Positions 43,199-52,290 of a stretch of DNA of 64,000 nucleotides are shown here, in pieces; within the stretch, counting starts at the first letter, position 1, and each line of letters opens with the position of its first letter. Source of the DNA: Metapseudomonas otitidis (lineage in GTDB: Bacteria; Pseudomonadota; Gammaproteobacteria; Pseudomonadales; Pseudomonadaceae); assembly GCF_900111835.1 (NCBI RefSeq), contig NZ_FOJP01000013.1, positions 1 through 64,000 on the forward strand, written 5' to 3'. The translations under genes and the position numbers were made by a program. Below the pieces are notes generated by a model. It was not told the origin of the DNA. It saw only the letters and a list, made by a program, of their open reading frames with translations, and did no database searches.

Positions 43199-45523
43199 AT
43201 GAGCCTGTGCCTGCCCCGTTGCCTGGCCCGCCTCGCCTGGGCCTGCATGTTGCTGTGCCCGCTGCTGTGGGCAGAGCCGGCCAGCCAGGACGGCGAGGAG
43301 CGCTGGACCATCAACATGCGCGACGCCGACATCCGCGACTTCACCGAGCAGGTCGCCAGCATCAGTGGCCAGACCCTGGTGCTCGATCCCCGGGTCAAGG
43401 GCCAGGTCACCGTCATCTCCGAATCGCCGCTGACCCTCAGCGAGGTCTACCAGCTGTTCCTCTCGGTGATGAGCACCCACGGCTACAGCGTGGTCACCCA
43501 GGGCAACCAGGCGCGCATCGTGCCCGATGTGGAGGGCCGCAGCGTGGCCAACAGCCCCGTCGGCAGCGGCCCGGAAACCCTCGAGACGCGCCTGCTGCAG
43601 GTGCAGCAGACACCGGTCAACGAACTGCTCCCGCTGATCCGCCCGCTGGTGCCGCAGAACGGTCACCTGGCGGCCATCCCCTCCAGCAACTCGCTGATCG
43701 TCAGTGACAAGCGCGCCAACATCGAACGGCTGATCGCCCTGATCGCCCAGGTGGACAGCGCCGGAGCCAACGACAGCGTGTTCTACGACCTCAAGCACGC
43801 CTGGGCCCGCGACGTCGCCGCGATGCTGCAGGAGAGCCTGCGGCGCGGGCAGCCGGCCGGCAACGGCAACGCCCAGGTGATCGCCGACCCACGCACCAAC
43901 CGCCTGCTGCTGCTCGGCCCGCCCGAGGCCCGCGAGCGCCTGCTGAAGATGGCCCGCCAGTTGGACACCCAGCCTGTGCGCTCGGCCAACACCCGGGTCG
44001 TGCGCCTGCGCCATGGCGACGCCAAGGACCTGGCCAAGACCCTCAGCGACCTCTCCGAGCAACTGCGCGGCACCGCCTCGCCCACCACCACCCAGGCCCC
44101 GGTGCTGATCCGCGCCGACGAGGGGATCAACGCCCTCATCCTGATGGCCGAGCCGGACATGGTGGCGCAGCTGGAAGACCTGGTGCACCAGCTCGACGTA
44201 CCCCGCGCCCAGGTGCTGGTGGAGGCCGCCATCGTCGAGATGTCCGGCGACGTCAGCGAAGCCCTCGGCGTGCAGTGGGCCATCGACGGGCGCTCCGACA
44301 GCGGCCCCATCGGCGGCAGCAACTTCAGCAACACCGGGCTCTCGGTGGGCACCCTGCTCGGCGCCATCGACGCCAAGACCCCGGTCAGCCTGCCCGACGG
44401 CGCCATCGTCGGCATCGGCAACAAGAACTTCGGTGCGCTGATCACCGCCCTCTCCGCCAACGGCAACAGCAACCTGCTTTCCACCCCCAGCCTGCTGACC
44501 CTGGACAACCAGAAGGCCGAGATCCTCGTGGGGCAGAACGTGCCCTTCCAGACCGGCTCCTACACCACCGACGCCGCCGGGGCCAACAACCCCTTCACCA
44601 CCATCGAGCGCAAGGATGTCGGCGTCACCCTCAAGGTCACCCCGCACATCAACGAAGGCGGCACCCTGCGCCTGGTGATCGAGCAGGAGATCTCCTCCAT
44701 CGCCCCCAGCACCGGCGCCGCCTCCCGCGCGGTGGACCTGGTCACCAACAAACGCATGATCAAGAGCACCGTACTGGCCGACAACGGCCAGGTGATCGTG
44801 CTCGGCGGCCTGATCCAGGACGACGTCACCCGCAGCGAGAGCAAGGTACCGCTGCTGGGCGACATGCCCCTGGTGGGCGGCCTGTTCCGCTCCAGCAAGG
44901 ACGTCAACGTCAAGCGCAACCTGATGGTCTTCCTGCGGCCCAGCGTGGTCCGCGACGGCAACCGCCTGGCCGACCTCAGCCAGGAGAAGTACCTCGACCT
45001 GCGGCAGCAGGCCGCCGGGCCAAACGCCCAGCGCAGCCTGCCCCAGGAGCCGGCGCAGCTGTTCAAGTCCACCCGCTCGGCCGCCCCGGTCGCGACGGCA
45101 CCGGCACCGGCACCAACACCGGCACCTGCGCCCAAGCCGGCCCCGGCCCCGGCCCAACCCTACGCCGCCCCGGCTGAAACGCCCCTGCAGCGCAGCGCCC
45201 AACCCGTGGCAGCCACCACGCCAGCGACACAACCCCCGGCGCCCGCGGCTCCGGCACAGCCTGCCGCCGCTCCGGCGCCAGCCCCGGCCGCCCCGCGGCG
45301 CTACAGCATCAACCTGATCGAAGGCAGCAGCGAGCAGTACATGCGCGCACTGATGGCCCGCCACCCCGGCGCGCCCCTGCGCATCCAGCATTCGCAGCGC
45401 AACGGCCAGGACTGGTACCGCATGTTCTACGGCGAGTACTCCCAGGCCGACCTGGCCGAGCGCGCCCTGCGCGACCTGCCGGCCACACTGCCCAGCCATC
45501 GGGGACGGGTCATGGCGCTCTAG
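43199..45523 (+). CDS. gspD: Type II secretion secretin GspD with C-terminal SPOR domain
   Basis: Outer-membrane pore subunit of a type II secretion system. 774 residues from the ATG at 43199 (GGGAG upstream), with a signal peptide at about 1-25. The N0 domain is at about 33-105 (WTINMRDADIRDFTEQVASI) and N1-N3 follow (RLLQVQQTPVNELLPLIRPL, VVRLRHGDAKDLAKTL). The secretin channel domain spans about 350-600 with its signature (GQVIVLGGLIQDDVTRSESKVPLLGDMP). After it, instead of the pilotin-binding S-domain, comes a Pro/Ala-rich linker (about 620-700) and a SPOR domain (about 700-770: RYSINLIEGSSEQYMRALMA, WYRMFYGEYSQADLAERA). SPOR domains bind peptidoglycan lacking stem peptides. No other core gsp/xcp gene is in the window. 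Confidence 0.92.
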   Translation: MSLCLPRCLARLAWACMLLCPLLWAEPASQDGEERWTINMRDADIRDFTEQVASISGQTLVLDPRVKGQVTVISESPLTLSEVYQLFLSVMSTHGYSVVTQGNQARIVPDVEGRSVANSPVGSGPETLETRLLQVQQTPVNELLPLIRPLVPQNGHLAAIPSSNSLIVSDKRANIERLIALIAQVDSAGANDSVFYDLKHAWARDVAAMLQESLRRGQPAGNGNAQVIADPRTNRLLLLGPPEARERLLKMARQLDTQPVRSANTRVVRLRHGDAKDLAKTLSDLSEQLRGTASPTTTQAPVLIRADEGINALILMAEPDMVAQLEDLVHQLDVPRAQVLVEAAIVEMSGDVSEALGVQWAIDGRSDSGPIGGSNFSNTGLSVGTLLGAIDAKTPVSLPDGAIVGIGNKNFGALITALSANGNSNLLSTPSLLTLDNQKAEILVGQNVPFQTGSYTTDAAGANNPFTTIERKDVGVTLKVTPHINEGGTLRLVIEQEISSIAPSTGAASRAVDLVTNKRMIKSTVLADNGQVIVLGGLIQDDVTRSESKVPLLGDMPLVGGLFRSSKDVNVKRNLMVFLRPSVVRDGNRLADLSQEKYLDLRQQAAGPNAQRSLPQEPAQLFKSTRSAAPVATAPAPAPTPAPAPKPAPAPAQPYAAPAETPLQRSAQPVAATTPATQPPAPAAPAQPAAAPAPAPAAPRRYSINLIEGSSEQYMRALMARHPGAPLRIQHSQRNGQDWYRMFYGEYSQADLAERALRDLPATLPSHRGRVMAL

Positions 45524-45577
45524 CGCTCGCCCCGGCTCACAACAATCACAACAAAGCCGAACTGAAAGCGAGGGGAC

Positions 45578-48394
45578 ATGTTTCGCAAGCTCGTACTGAT
45601 CTACGGACTGCTCAGCCTGGCCGGTTGCCTGGACCTGGGCGGCGGCGGGGGTGGCGGAGGCTCCAGCAACCCCGCCCCACCGGCCACCAGCACCCCGGAG
45701 ACGCCATCCCAGCCGCCCGCCGGTGGTGGCACCCGCCCCGATCCGGAAACGCCCGAGACCCCGCAGCCACCGGTCACGCCCCCGGTCACGCCGCCCACCG
45801 AGCCGCCGGTCACCCAACCGGAGAACCGCTTCCCCGAGCCCAGTGCCGCCGTGGTAGATGAGGTCGGAGCCCTCGGTTTCTACGACCAGACCGCCGACGG
45901 CCAGCCGCGCCCGGTGCGCAACGACCTCACCGGCACCCTCGCGGCCATGCTGCAGTTCGTGCAGAGCCACTCGGTGGACCCGCAAGGCAACGAAGCGAAG
46001 AACATGCCGCGCCTGACCAGCGAGCGCGAAGCCCTGCTGCTGGTAACCCCCGACCCGGACCAGCCCCTGCCCAGGTCCCTGCGCGTGCAGGTGCTGTTGG
46101 ACGGCGCCCTCAAGGGCGACCTGACGCTGCGCCACCCCGACGAGCTCTACCGTGCCGACCGCACCGGCAGCGACGCCCGCCCCGACGTGGTGTATTCGCG
46201 CCGCGCCTGGTCCGCCGTGCTGCCCTGGGACTGGGTGGTGCCCGGCATGAGCCTGCAGCTCAGCGACGACCAGGGCCGCAGCGGCCAGCGCGGCGCCGAG
46301 GCCTTCGACTTCGCCCCGCCTGCCGAACTGCTGGTCCAGGCCATCCGCATCGGCATGCTCACCCCCGAGGTCCCGGGCGGCCAGCACTGGTTCAACACCC
46401 AGCCGGCCCAGGCCGCCACCGACTACTTCCAGACCGTGCCCATCGCCCGCATGGTGGCCAGCCGGTACGAGGACGTGCTACTGCGCAAGGTGATGGTGGC
46501 CAACGGCACGATCTACGACGCCGACCAGGGCCAGGTCAGCGCCACCACCGGCGACGTGTACAGCGGCGACATGCGCGAGAACACCGCCAAGTCCACCTTC
46601 AGCACCGGCATCAACCTGGCCAACTGGGGCATCACCAGCGCCGGCATGGCCAGCCAGGAGCAGCCGCAGCTGACCAACTCGGCGGTCATCCACCACGCCC
46701 GCGGCCTGTACAGCAACGGCACCGTCAACCACGGCCTCAGCGGCGGCAACGGCATCCTCACCCTGATCGACTCGGTGGGGAACGAATTCAGCCACGAGAT
46801 CGGCCACCACTACGGCCTGGGCCACTACCCGGGGCAGAGTGGCGACAACTACTTCTGGTCGGGTCACCACCACGACAGCGGCTGGGGCTACATCGCCTAC
46901 CGCAAGCGCATGCGCGCCAACCTGCACTGGACCCGCGCCAAGACCGGCGGCCTCAACGGCATGCCGATCTACGCCGATGCCTACAGCTTCGCCACCGACG
47001 CCATGGCCGGCGGTAACTTCGCCAGCGGCCTGTCGCGCTACACCCACTACACCGGCTACAGCACGCGGCAGAAGATCCAGCCGGCGCTGAACCGCGCCGT
47101 CTGGGCGCCCGACTCCCCCACCGGTTACCGCAAGTGGGACGCCACCAGCCGCAAGATGGAGGTGTTCCAGCCGAAGACGCCGACCTCCCGCACCGTCTGG
47201 TACAACAGCGCCGACGGCACCTACCGCAAGCCGCGCCTGTTCGGCGTCCCGGTCATCACCCTGCTCGGCGGCTACGACCCGGAGACCGGCGCCGCCGTGC
47301 TCTACCCGGCCCTGCGTGGCAACTGGGGCCAGGTCTACGACCTGCCGCCGCCCGACGCCGCAGCCACCAGCCGGCAATGCTGGCTGGAGGTCAGCTTCGC
47401 CAACGACAGGACCCAGCGCATCGCCGTCGCCCCCACGCGCCTGGGCAGCAACGCCAACAAGCTGCACGTCAACCTGGCCCAGGCCGAACAGCCCGTCGCC
47501 GCGGCCCTGCAATGCCGCGACACGGCCGGCGCCGCCACCACCGAGCTGGCCAGCGTGGTCATTCCCCAGGGCCTGCCCGCCCTGCCGCCGCCGGTGATCG
47601 TCGGTCGCGAAGCCGGCTTCCAGGCCCTGCGCCAGGAAGAACTGCCCCAGCTCGACGCCGCCCTCACGGCCCTCGCCGGCCAGCTCGTGCCCACGCTCAA
47701 GGGCAACGCACGGGTGCTCTTCGACAGCTACAGCGACCAGCCCGACGGCCTCTCGGCCACGGCCCAGCAGGTCCGCCAACGCCTGCTGGACCAACAGGCC
47801 CGCGCCCTGCGCCTGAATCGCTGGCTCGACGCCTACGGCGCCCAGCTGGCCGGCAGCGCCGACGCCGGCCAGGCCCTGGATGCCCTGCTGACCACCCTGC
47901 AGTTCGACAGCCGCACCCTGCTGCCACCGCGCCAGGGCTTCACCCTAGGCAACGGCAACTGCGTGCGGGTGGAACAGGTGGACGGCGCCTGGCAGCCCTA
48001 CGTGCTGGCCAAGGCCCAGTGCACCGGCTCGGCGGAGGAACAGTGGCGGGTGGACGCCAGCGGTCGCATCCGCAGCGTCGCCCAGCCCACCCAATGTCTT
48101 ACCGCCAGCAACGACGTGGGCCTGAGCGCCTGCGACAGCCAGCAGGACGCCCAGTCCTGGGACTTCTCCGCACTGCCACAGCTGAAGGCCGGCAGCCGCT
48201 GCCTGGACCTCTCCGGTGGCTACCTCACCAACGGACGCGGCAAGCTGATCCTCTACGGCTGCACCGGCGGCGCCAACCAGAAATGGTACGGCCCCACCCT
48301 CAGCGACAACGGCCTGCTGCCGCTGCTGCAAAGCCGCAACATCGCCGCCTTCACCGCCTATGCCGAGCAACGCGCCCAAGCCGTGGCCCCCTGA
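45578..48394 (+). CDS. M66 (StcE/TagA-like) zinc metalloprotease lipoprotein with ricin-like domain
   Basis: 938 residues with a lipobox LSLAGC (lipidated Cys17; +2 is Leu, not Asp, so not an inner-membrane retention signal). A poly-Gly and Pro/Thr-rich spacer covers about 21-88. An N-terminal beta-rich region is followed by the M66 catalytic domain. The zinc site is HEIGHHYGLGH at 406-416 (His406, Glu407, His410, His416), preceded by GNEFS exactly as in StcE-family mucinases. The C-terminal 120 residues (about 788-910) form a ricin-type beta-trefoil (QCLTASNDVGLSACDSQQDA, SRCLDLSGGYLTNGRGKLIL), probably carbohydrate-binding. Known relatives are secreted by type II systems and cut mucin-type glycoproteins. 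Flanked by gspD and gspC, it is the likely substrate (inference). Confidence 0.9.
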   Translation: MFRKLVLIYGLLSLAGCLDLGGGGGGGGSSNPAPPATSTPETPSQPPAGGGTRPDPETPETPQPPVTPPVTPPTEPPVTQPENRFPEPSAAVVDEVGALGFYDQTADGQPRPVRNDLTGTLAAMLQFVQSHSVDPQGNEAKNMPRLTSEREALLLVTPDPDQPLPRSLRVQVLLDGALKGDLTLRHPDELYRADRTGSDARPDVVYSRRAWSAVLPWDWVVPGMSLQLSDDQGRSGQRGAEAFDFAPPAELLVQAIRIGMLTPEVPGGQHWFNTQPAQAATDYFQTVPIARMVASRYEDVLLRKVMVANGTIYDADQGQVSATTGDVYSGDMRENTAKSTFSTGINLANWGITSAGMASQEQPQLTNSAVIHHARGLYSNGTVNHGLSGGNGILTLIDSVGNEFSHEIGHHYGLGHYPGQSGDNYFWSGHHHDSGWGYIAYRKRMRANLHWTRAKTGGLNGMPIYADAYSFATDAMAGGNFASGLSRYTHYTGYSTRQKIQPALNRAVWAPDSPTGYRKWDATSRKMEVFQPKTPTSRTVWYNSADGTYRKPRLFGVPVITLLGGYDPETGAAVLYPALRGNWGQVYDLPPPDAAATSRQCWLEVSFANDRTQRIAVAPTRLGSNANKLHVNLAQAEQPVAAALQCRDTAGAATTELASVVIPQGLPALPPPVIVGREAGFQALRQEELPQLDAALTALAGQLVPTLKGNARVLFDSYSDQPDGLSATAQQVRQRLLDQQARALRLNRWLDAYGAQLAGSADAGQALDALLTTLQFDSRTLLPPRQGFTLGNGNCVRVEQVDGAWQPYVLAKAQCTGSAEEQWRVDASGRIRSVAQPTQCLTASNDVGLSACDSQQDAQSWDFSALPQLKAGSRCLDLSGGYLTNGRGKLILYGCTGGANQKWYGPTLSDNGLLPLLQSRNIAAFTAYAEQRAQAVAP

Positions 48395-48902
48395 GGCCCA
48401 CCGGCGCCGGGCCCCATGGGGCCCGGCGCTGCTGCTGGCACTGCTGCCCCTGCCGCTTGCCGCAGTGGAGCTGCCCACCGCGCTGCTGGCCCCACCCCGG
48501 CTGCACCTGCAGCCGCTGGGGGCACTGCCCGGCCTCAGCGCATGGCGCCTGCACGGGGTGTTCAGTCGGGGGGATGGCCAGGGCAGCGCCACCCTCAGCC
48601 TTGAAGACGGGCCGCCCTTCAGCGTCCGGACCGGCGACCGCCTGCCCGGCGGCGTCGAGGTGCTGGCGATCCAGCGCGACCGCCTGCTGCTGCGGCGCGG
48701 CCGTGAGCTCGGCGAACTGGTGATCCTGGGCCGCGCACCGGGCGCGGGCGACAGCGCCGTCGCCTCCATGGCCAGCGAGGCCCCCGGCAACCTGCCCAGC
48801 TTGCCGCCCGACTGCGAAGCCTTCGCCCTCGGAGGCGTCCCCCTGGACGAACTGCAGGCCCTGGGCGGATGCCCGTCGCTGGCGGACGAGAGCGGGCGTT
48901 AG
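48360..48902 (+). CDS. gspC: Short GspC-like type II secretion coupling protein
   Basis: 180 residues: a basic cytoplasmic start, one membrane span (about 21-38, PALLLALLPLPLAAVEL), then a GspC homology-region domain (about 50-125). That domain has the pattern LSAWRLHGVFS, GSATLSLEDGPPFSVRTGDRLPGGVEVLAIQRDRLLLRRGRELGELVI, which fits the HR fold of GspC/XcpP that contacts the secretin N0 domain. It lacks the PDZ or coiled-coil end of longer GspC proteins and instead has a Pro-rich tail with two cysteines. The ATG overlaps the protease gene by 35 bp, so the two are coupled. It is paired with the secretin in the same cassette, like the orphan XphA-XqhA pair of P. aeruginosa. Confidence 0.75.
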   Translation: MPSNAPKPWPPEAHRRRAPWGPALLLALLPLPLAAVELPTALLAPPRLHLQPLGALPGLSAWRLHGVFSRGDGQGSATLSLEDGPPFSVRTGDRLPGGVEVLAIQRDRLLLRRGRELGELVILGRAPGAGDSAVASMASEAPGNLPSLPPDCEAFALGGVPLDELQALGGCPSLADESGR

Positions 48903-49771
48903 CTCCTCACGCGCTCGAACTGCTCCGGCCAGTCCCGCCGGGTGAACACCTGCCCCTCCCGCCGCACCCGGCGCACCTCCTCCAGGTCCAGCTCGGCCAG
49001 CAGCCAGCGACTGCCGTCCGGGCACAGCTCGGGGCTCTCGGCGATCACGCCGTTGCTCGGCATGCCGTAGTCCGGCGGCACATAGAGGCCGGCGCGGCCG
49101 ATGTTCTCGTCCAGCGCCGGGGACCAGGGCGCCAGCCCCACGGTGGGCGACTGCAGCACGGCGATCTGGCTTTCCAGGGCGCGGGCCTGGGCGCCGATGC
49201 GCACGCGGTGGTAGCCGGCCTCGGTGTCGGTGCAGCTGGGGGCGAGGATCAGGTCGGCGCCGCCCTCGGCCAGGGTCCGCGCCAGCAGGGGGAACTCGTT
49301 GTCGTAGCAGATGAGGATGCCCAGGCGCCCGAACGCCGTGTCGAACACCCGCAGCCCCTGCCCCGCCGCGATGTGCCAGTGCTCGCGCTCGAAGCGGGTC
49401 ATCATCAGCTTGTCCTGGTGGCCCAGCTCGCCGTCCGGGCCGTAGAACCAGGCGCGGTTGCGGTACTGGCCGTCGGCATCGCGCACCGCCACCGAACCGG
49501 GCTGCAGGTAGACGCCGAGGCGCCGCGCCAGGTCCGCGCACAGCGCCCGCCAGGCAGGCAGCAGCGGCTGGATGCCGTCGATGGAGGCCTGCAGGTCGCC
49601 GCGCTGGGCCGGCGGCAGTTGCCCGCTCAGTACCAGGCCGGCGTACTCCGGCAGCAGCAACAGCTCCGCGCCCTCGCCGGCAGCGGCCTCGCACAGGGTG
49701 GTGAGGTGCTCGGCGTAGGCGTCCCAGGTGTCGAAGAGGTCGATGTGGTATTGGCAGGCGGCGATCTTCAC
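48899..49771 (-). CDS. Nitrilase-superfamily carbon-nitrogen hydrolase
   Basis: 290 residues starting at GTG 49771 ([16 protein letters not shown]). The catalytic triad is visible: Glu42 (LLPEYAGL), Lys121 ([10 protein letters not shown]) and Cys155 ([10 protein letters not shown]). Such enzymes hydrolyse amides or nitriles. The substrate cannot be told. The start overlaps the stop of the upstream GNAT gene as GTGA, and the longer open frame to 49969 lies inside that gene. Fusion or pairing of a GNAT domain with a nitrilase domain recurs in bacteria, so the two probably act on the same metabolite. The 3' end overlaps the convergent gspC gene by 4 bp. Confidence 0.92.
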   Translation of the reverse strand: MKIAACQYHIDLFDTWDAYAEHLTTLCEAAAGEGAELLLLPEYAGLVLSGQLPPAQRGDLQASIDGIQPLLPAWRALCADLARRLGVYLQPGSVAVRDADGQYRNRAWFYGPDGELGHQDKLMMTRFEREHWHIAAGQGLRVFDTAFGRLGILICYDNEFPLLARTLAEGGADLILAPSCTDTEAGYHRVRIGAQARALESQIAVLQSPTVGLAPWSPALDENIGRAGLYVPPDYGMPSNGVIAESPELCPDGSRWLLAELDLEEVRRVRREGQVFTRRDWPEQFERVRS

Positions 49772-50358
49772 GGGGTCAGCTCCTTCAGCCAGAACGACAT
49801 GGGCTTGGCGCTTTCCTCGCGCTCGTCCAGGTCGCGCCAGTGGTACTCGGTGCGCAAGGCGGGGTGGTGGCGGTAACCGCGACGGGCCCAGAACCCGTGC
49901 AGCGGCTGGTAGCCGGGCGGGCGGCGCGGGTGGTCGTCCGGGCGCTCCACGGCGCAGAAGGCGCACCACTGGAAACGCCCCAGCGCACGGGCATAGGCCT
50001 CGCGCTCGGCGAAGAAGCGCACGCCCAGGCCGCCGCCCCGGTACGCCGGCAACAGCACCGACTCCCCGAAGTAGAAGATCCGCGCCGGGTCCCAGCCCTG
50101 GTCAAGGAAGGGCCGCTGGAAGGCGTCGGTCTCGTCCGCCAGGGGCAACCCGGTGGAGGCCCCGACCACCCGACCCTGGTCGAACATCAGCACGAACAGG
50201 CTCTCGGCCGACTCGGCGTAGGTGGCCAGGTAGCGCGCCTCGTAGTCCAGGGTGCCGTCGTAGAGATAGGGGTACTCGCGGAACACCGTCAGGCGCAGCC
50301 GTGCGAGGTCGTCGATGAAAGGCGCGATGGCCGCGCCCTGGTAGCGTCGGATGTCCAT
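49768..50358 (-). CDS. GNAT-family N-acetyltransferase
   Basis: 196 residues starting [20 protein letters not shown] at the ATG at 50358 rather than at the upstream in-frame ATG (50433). The acetyl-CoA motif is [29 protein letters not shown] (R-x-G-G-G-L-G). The sequence after it ([28 protein letters not shown]) is the form seen in GNAT enzymes partnered with nitrilases. Overlaps the nitrilase by 4 bp and is first in this two-gene operon. Divergent from the NTF2-like gene. Confidence 0.9.
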   Translation of the reverse strand: MDIRRYQGAAIAPFIDDLARLRLTVFREYPYLYDGTLDYEARYLATYAESAESLFVLMFDQGRVVGASTGLPLADETDAFQRPFLDQGWDPARIFYFGESVLLPAYRGGGLGVRFFAEREAYARALGRFQWCAFCAVERPDDHPRRPPGYQPLHGFWARRGYRHHPALRTEYHWRDLDEREESAKPMSFWLKELTP

Positions 50359-50468
50359 GGTCGTCGTTTTGCCAGCCTCGATGACGCCCCTGGCTAAGAG
50401 CGGGGGCGGACAAGACCCTATCATGCAGCGCAACCCCGAACCGACCCATTTGCGACAGGACCTTGACC

Positions 50469-50867
50469 ATGACCGCAGCCGAACTGGTGAAAGCCTATTA
50501 CGACGCCTTCAACGCCGGGGACATGCCGGCCTTCCTCGCCCTGCTCAGCGAGGACGTGGTGCACGACATCAACCAGGGCGAGCGCCAGCAGGGCAAGGCG
50601 GTGTTCGCCGCCTTCATGGAGAAGATGAACCGCTGCTACAAGGAGCGCCTGACCGACATCGTCATCATGCCCAGCGCCGACGGCAGCCGCGTGGCCGCCG
50701 AGTTCGTGGTGCACGGCCAGTACCTGGTGGGTGACGAGGGCCTGCCGCCGGCACGCGGCCAGACCTACGTGCTGCCGGCCGGCGCCTTCTTCCACGTGCA
50801 CGCCGGCAAGATCGCGCGGGTGACCAACTACTACAACCTGACCGACTGGATCGAGCAGGTCAGCTGA
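50469..50867 (+). CDS. NTF2-like / SnoaL-fold protein
   Basis: 132 residues starting [20 protein letters not shown] at the ATG at 50469 (AGGA 8 bp upstream; the TTG two codons earlier is less likely). The cone-shaped NTF2 fold is recognisable: helix with [27 protein letters not shown], and the final strand pair [25 protein letters not shown]. Members are steroid isomerase-like enzymes or small-molecule-binding proteins. Nothing indicates a specific reaction. Convergent with mntH, 4 bp between stops. Confidence 0.85.
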   Translation: MTAAELVKAYYDAFNAGDMPAFLALLSEDVVHDINQGERQQGKAVFAAFMEKMNRCYKERLTDIVIMPSADGSRVAAEFVVHGQYLVGDEGLPPARGQTYVLPAGAFFHVHAGKIARVTNYYNLTDWIEQVS

Positions 50868-50871
50868 GGCC

Positions 50872-52188
50872 TCAGGCCAGCCAGAAGTACAGCAGCGTCA
50901 GGTTCGCCAGGGCGATCAGCCCGAACAGCGCCCAGGCCAGCAGCGCCACCGGCAGGCTGTTGGCGAACGGCCCCATCAACCGGCGGTCGCTGGTGAAGCG
51001 GATCAGCGGCCACAGCGCGAAGGGCAGTTGCAGGCTGAGCACCACCTGGCTCAGCACCAGCAGCTTGCCCACCGCCCCCTCCCCCAGCCACAGCACCCCG
51101 GCGATCGCCGGGACCAGCGCCAGGGCGCGGGTGATCAGGCGCCGCTGCCAGCAGGGGATCTTCGCCTGCAGGAAACCCTCCATCACCACCTGGCCGGCAA
51201 TGGTGCCGGTGAAGGTGGAACTCTGCCCCGCCGCCAGCAGCGCGAAGCCGAACAGGAAGCTGGCCAGCGCACCGCCCACCAGCGGGTCCAGCAGGTGGTA
51301 GGCGTCCTGGATCTCCACCACCTCGGTGTGGCCGTTGCCATGGAAGGCCGCGGCGGCCAGCACCAGGATGGCGCCATTGACCAGCAGCGCCAGGGACAGC
51401 GAGCCGATGGTGTCGAACCGGGCGAAGCGGATGGCGCTGCGCTTGCTGGCCTCGTCCTCGCCGTTGACCCGCGTCTGCACCACCGAGGAGTGCAGGTAGA
51501 GGTTGTGCGGCATCACCGTCGCCCCGAGGATGCCGATGGCCAGGTACAGCGGCTCCTGCCCGCTGAGCAACTCCCAGCTGGGCCGCAGCCCCGCCGCCAC
51601 CTCCGGCCAGTGCGGCCGCACCAGCAGCAGCTCGATGAAGAAGCAGGCGCCGATGGTGGCGATCAGCCCCAGCACGATGGCCTCCAGCCGGCGGAAGTTG
51701 GCGCCCTGCAGCGCCAGCACGATCAGCGTGTCGAACGCCGTCAGTACCACGCCCACGGTCAGCGACACCCCCAGCAGCAGGTGGAAGGCCAGGGCCGCGC
51801 CGAGCACCTCGGCCAGGTCGGTGGCGATGATCGACAGTTCCGCCAGCAGCCATTGCCCCCGCGCCACGCCGGGGCGGTAGCGCTCGCGGCAGAGCTGCGC
51901 CAGGTCACGCCCGGTGGCGATGCCCAGCCGCGAGCAGAGGCTCTGCAGCACCATGCCCGACAGGCTCGCCAGCAGCACCACGAACAGCAGCGCATAGCCG
52001 AAGCGCGACCCGGCCTCGATGGCGGTGGCCCAGTTGCCGGGGTCCATGTAGCCGACCGAGACCAAGAGGCCCGGGCCGAGGAACAGCATCAGCCGGCGAC
52101 CCAGGGAGGCGCCGGGGGGAATGGTCACGCTGTGGCTGACGGCGGAGGGGCAGAACGGCGCAGTGGCCGTGGTGGGCAGCTTGTACAT
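50872..52188 (-). CDS. mntH: NRAMP-family divalent metal (Mn2+/Fe2+) transporter
   Basis: Proton-coupled importer of Mn(II) and other divalent metals. 438 residues with about eleven membrane spans. The span-1 metal motif DPGNWAT (Asp49, Asn52) and the span-6 motif GATVMPHNLYLHSS are both intact. The start at 52188 (MYKLPTTATAPFCPSAV) has no clear Shine-Dalgarno and the first 25 residues are not conserved-looking, so a shorter product is possible. No Fur or MntR box that I can support was seen in the 100 bp upstream. Confidence 0.93.
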   Translation of the reverse strand: MYKLPTTATAPFCPSAVSHSVTIPPGASLGRRLMLFLGPGLLVSVGYMDPGNWATAIEAGSRFGYALLFVVLLASLSGMVLQSLCSRLGIATGRDLAQLCRERYRPGVARGQWLLAELSIIATDLAEVLGAALAFHLLLGVSLTVGVVLTAFDTLIVLALQGANFRRLEAIVLGLIATIGACFFIELLLVRPHWPEVAAGLRPSWELLSGQEPLYLAIGILGATVMPHNLYLHSSVVQTRVNGEDEASKRSAIRFARFDTIGSLSLALLVNGAILVLAAAAFHGNGHTEVVEIQDAYHLLDPLVGGALASFLFGFALLAAGQSSTFTGTIAGQVVMEGFLQAKIPCWQRRLITRALALVPAIAGVLWLGEGAVGKLLVLSQVVLSLQLPFALWPLIRFTSDRRLMGPFANSLPVALLAWALFGLIALANLTLLYFWLA

Positions 52189-52255
52189 CGCGGAACGCGC
52201 CAGGAAGGGAGATAGCGCAGCTTAGACCCCTCGCCGGCGCGGGCAAAGGCGTCGT

Positions 52256-52281
52256 GGCAACCGGCCGGGAGGCCGGTTGCC
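52256..52281. terminator. Strong hairpin between the secreted-protein gene and mntH
   Basis: GGCAACCGGCC-GGGA-GGCCGGTTGCC: a perfect 11-bp stem with a tetraloop, 10 bp after the upstream gene's stop on the minus strand. There is no T-tract on that side. Probably a terminator for the 52291-52791 gene. Confidence 0.65.
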
Positions 52282-52290
52282 GGGCACAAA

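Noticed and set aside
42953-46387. A 1144-codon leftward open frame opposite gspD and the M66 gene
   Set aside because: It is a GC-rich antisense shadow: composition is dominated by Gly, Ala, Val, Leu and His with no domain, and the rightward genes have clear motifs over the same bases.
52189-52290. Possible metal-responsive riboswitch or Fur box before mntH
   Set aside because: Only a terminator-like hairpin is visible. I found no sequence matching a Fur box or a manganese riboswitch.
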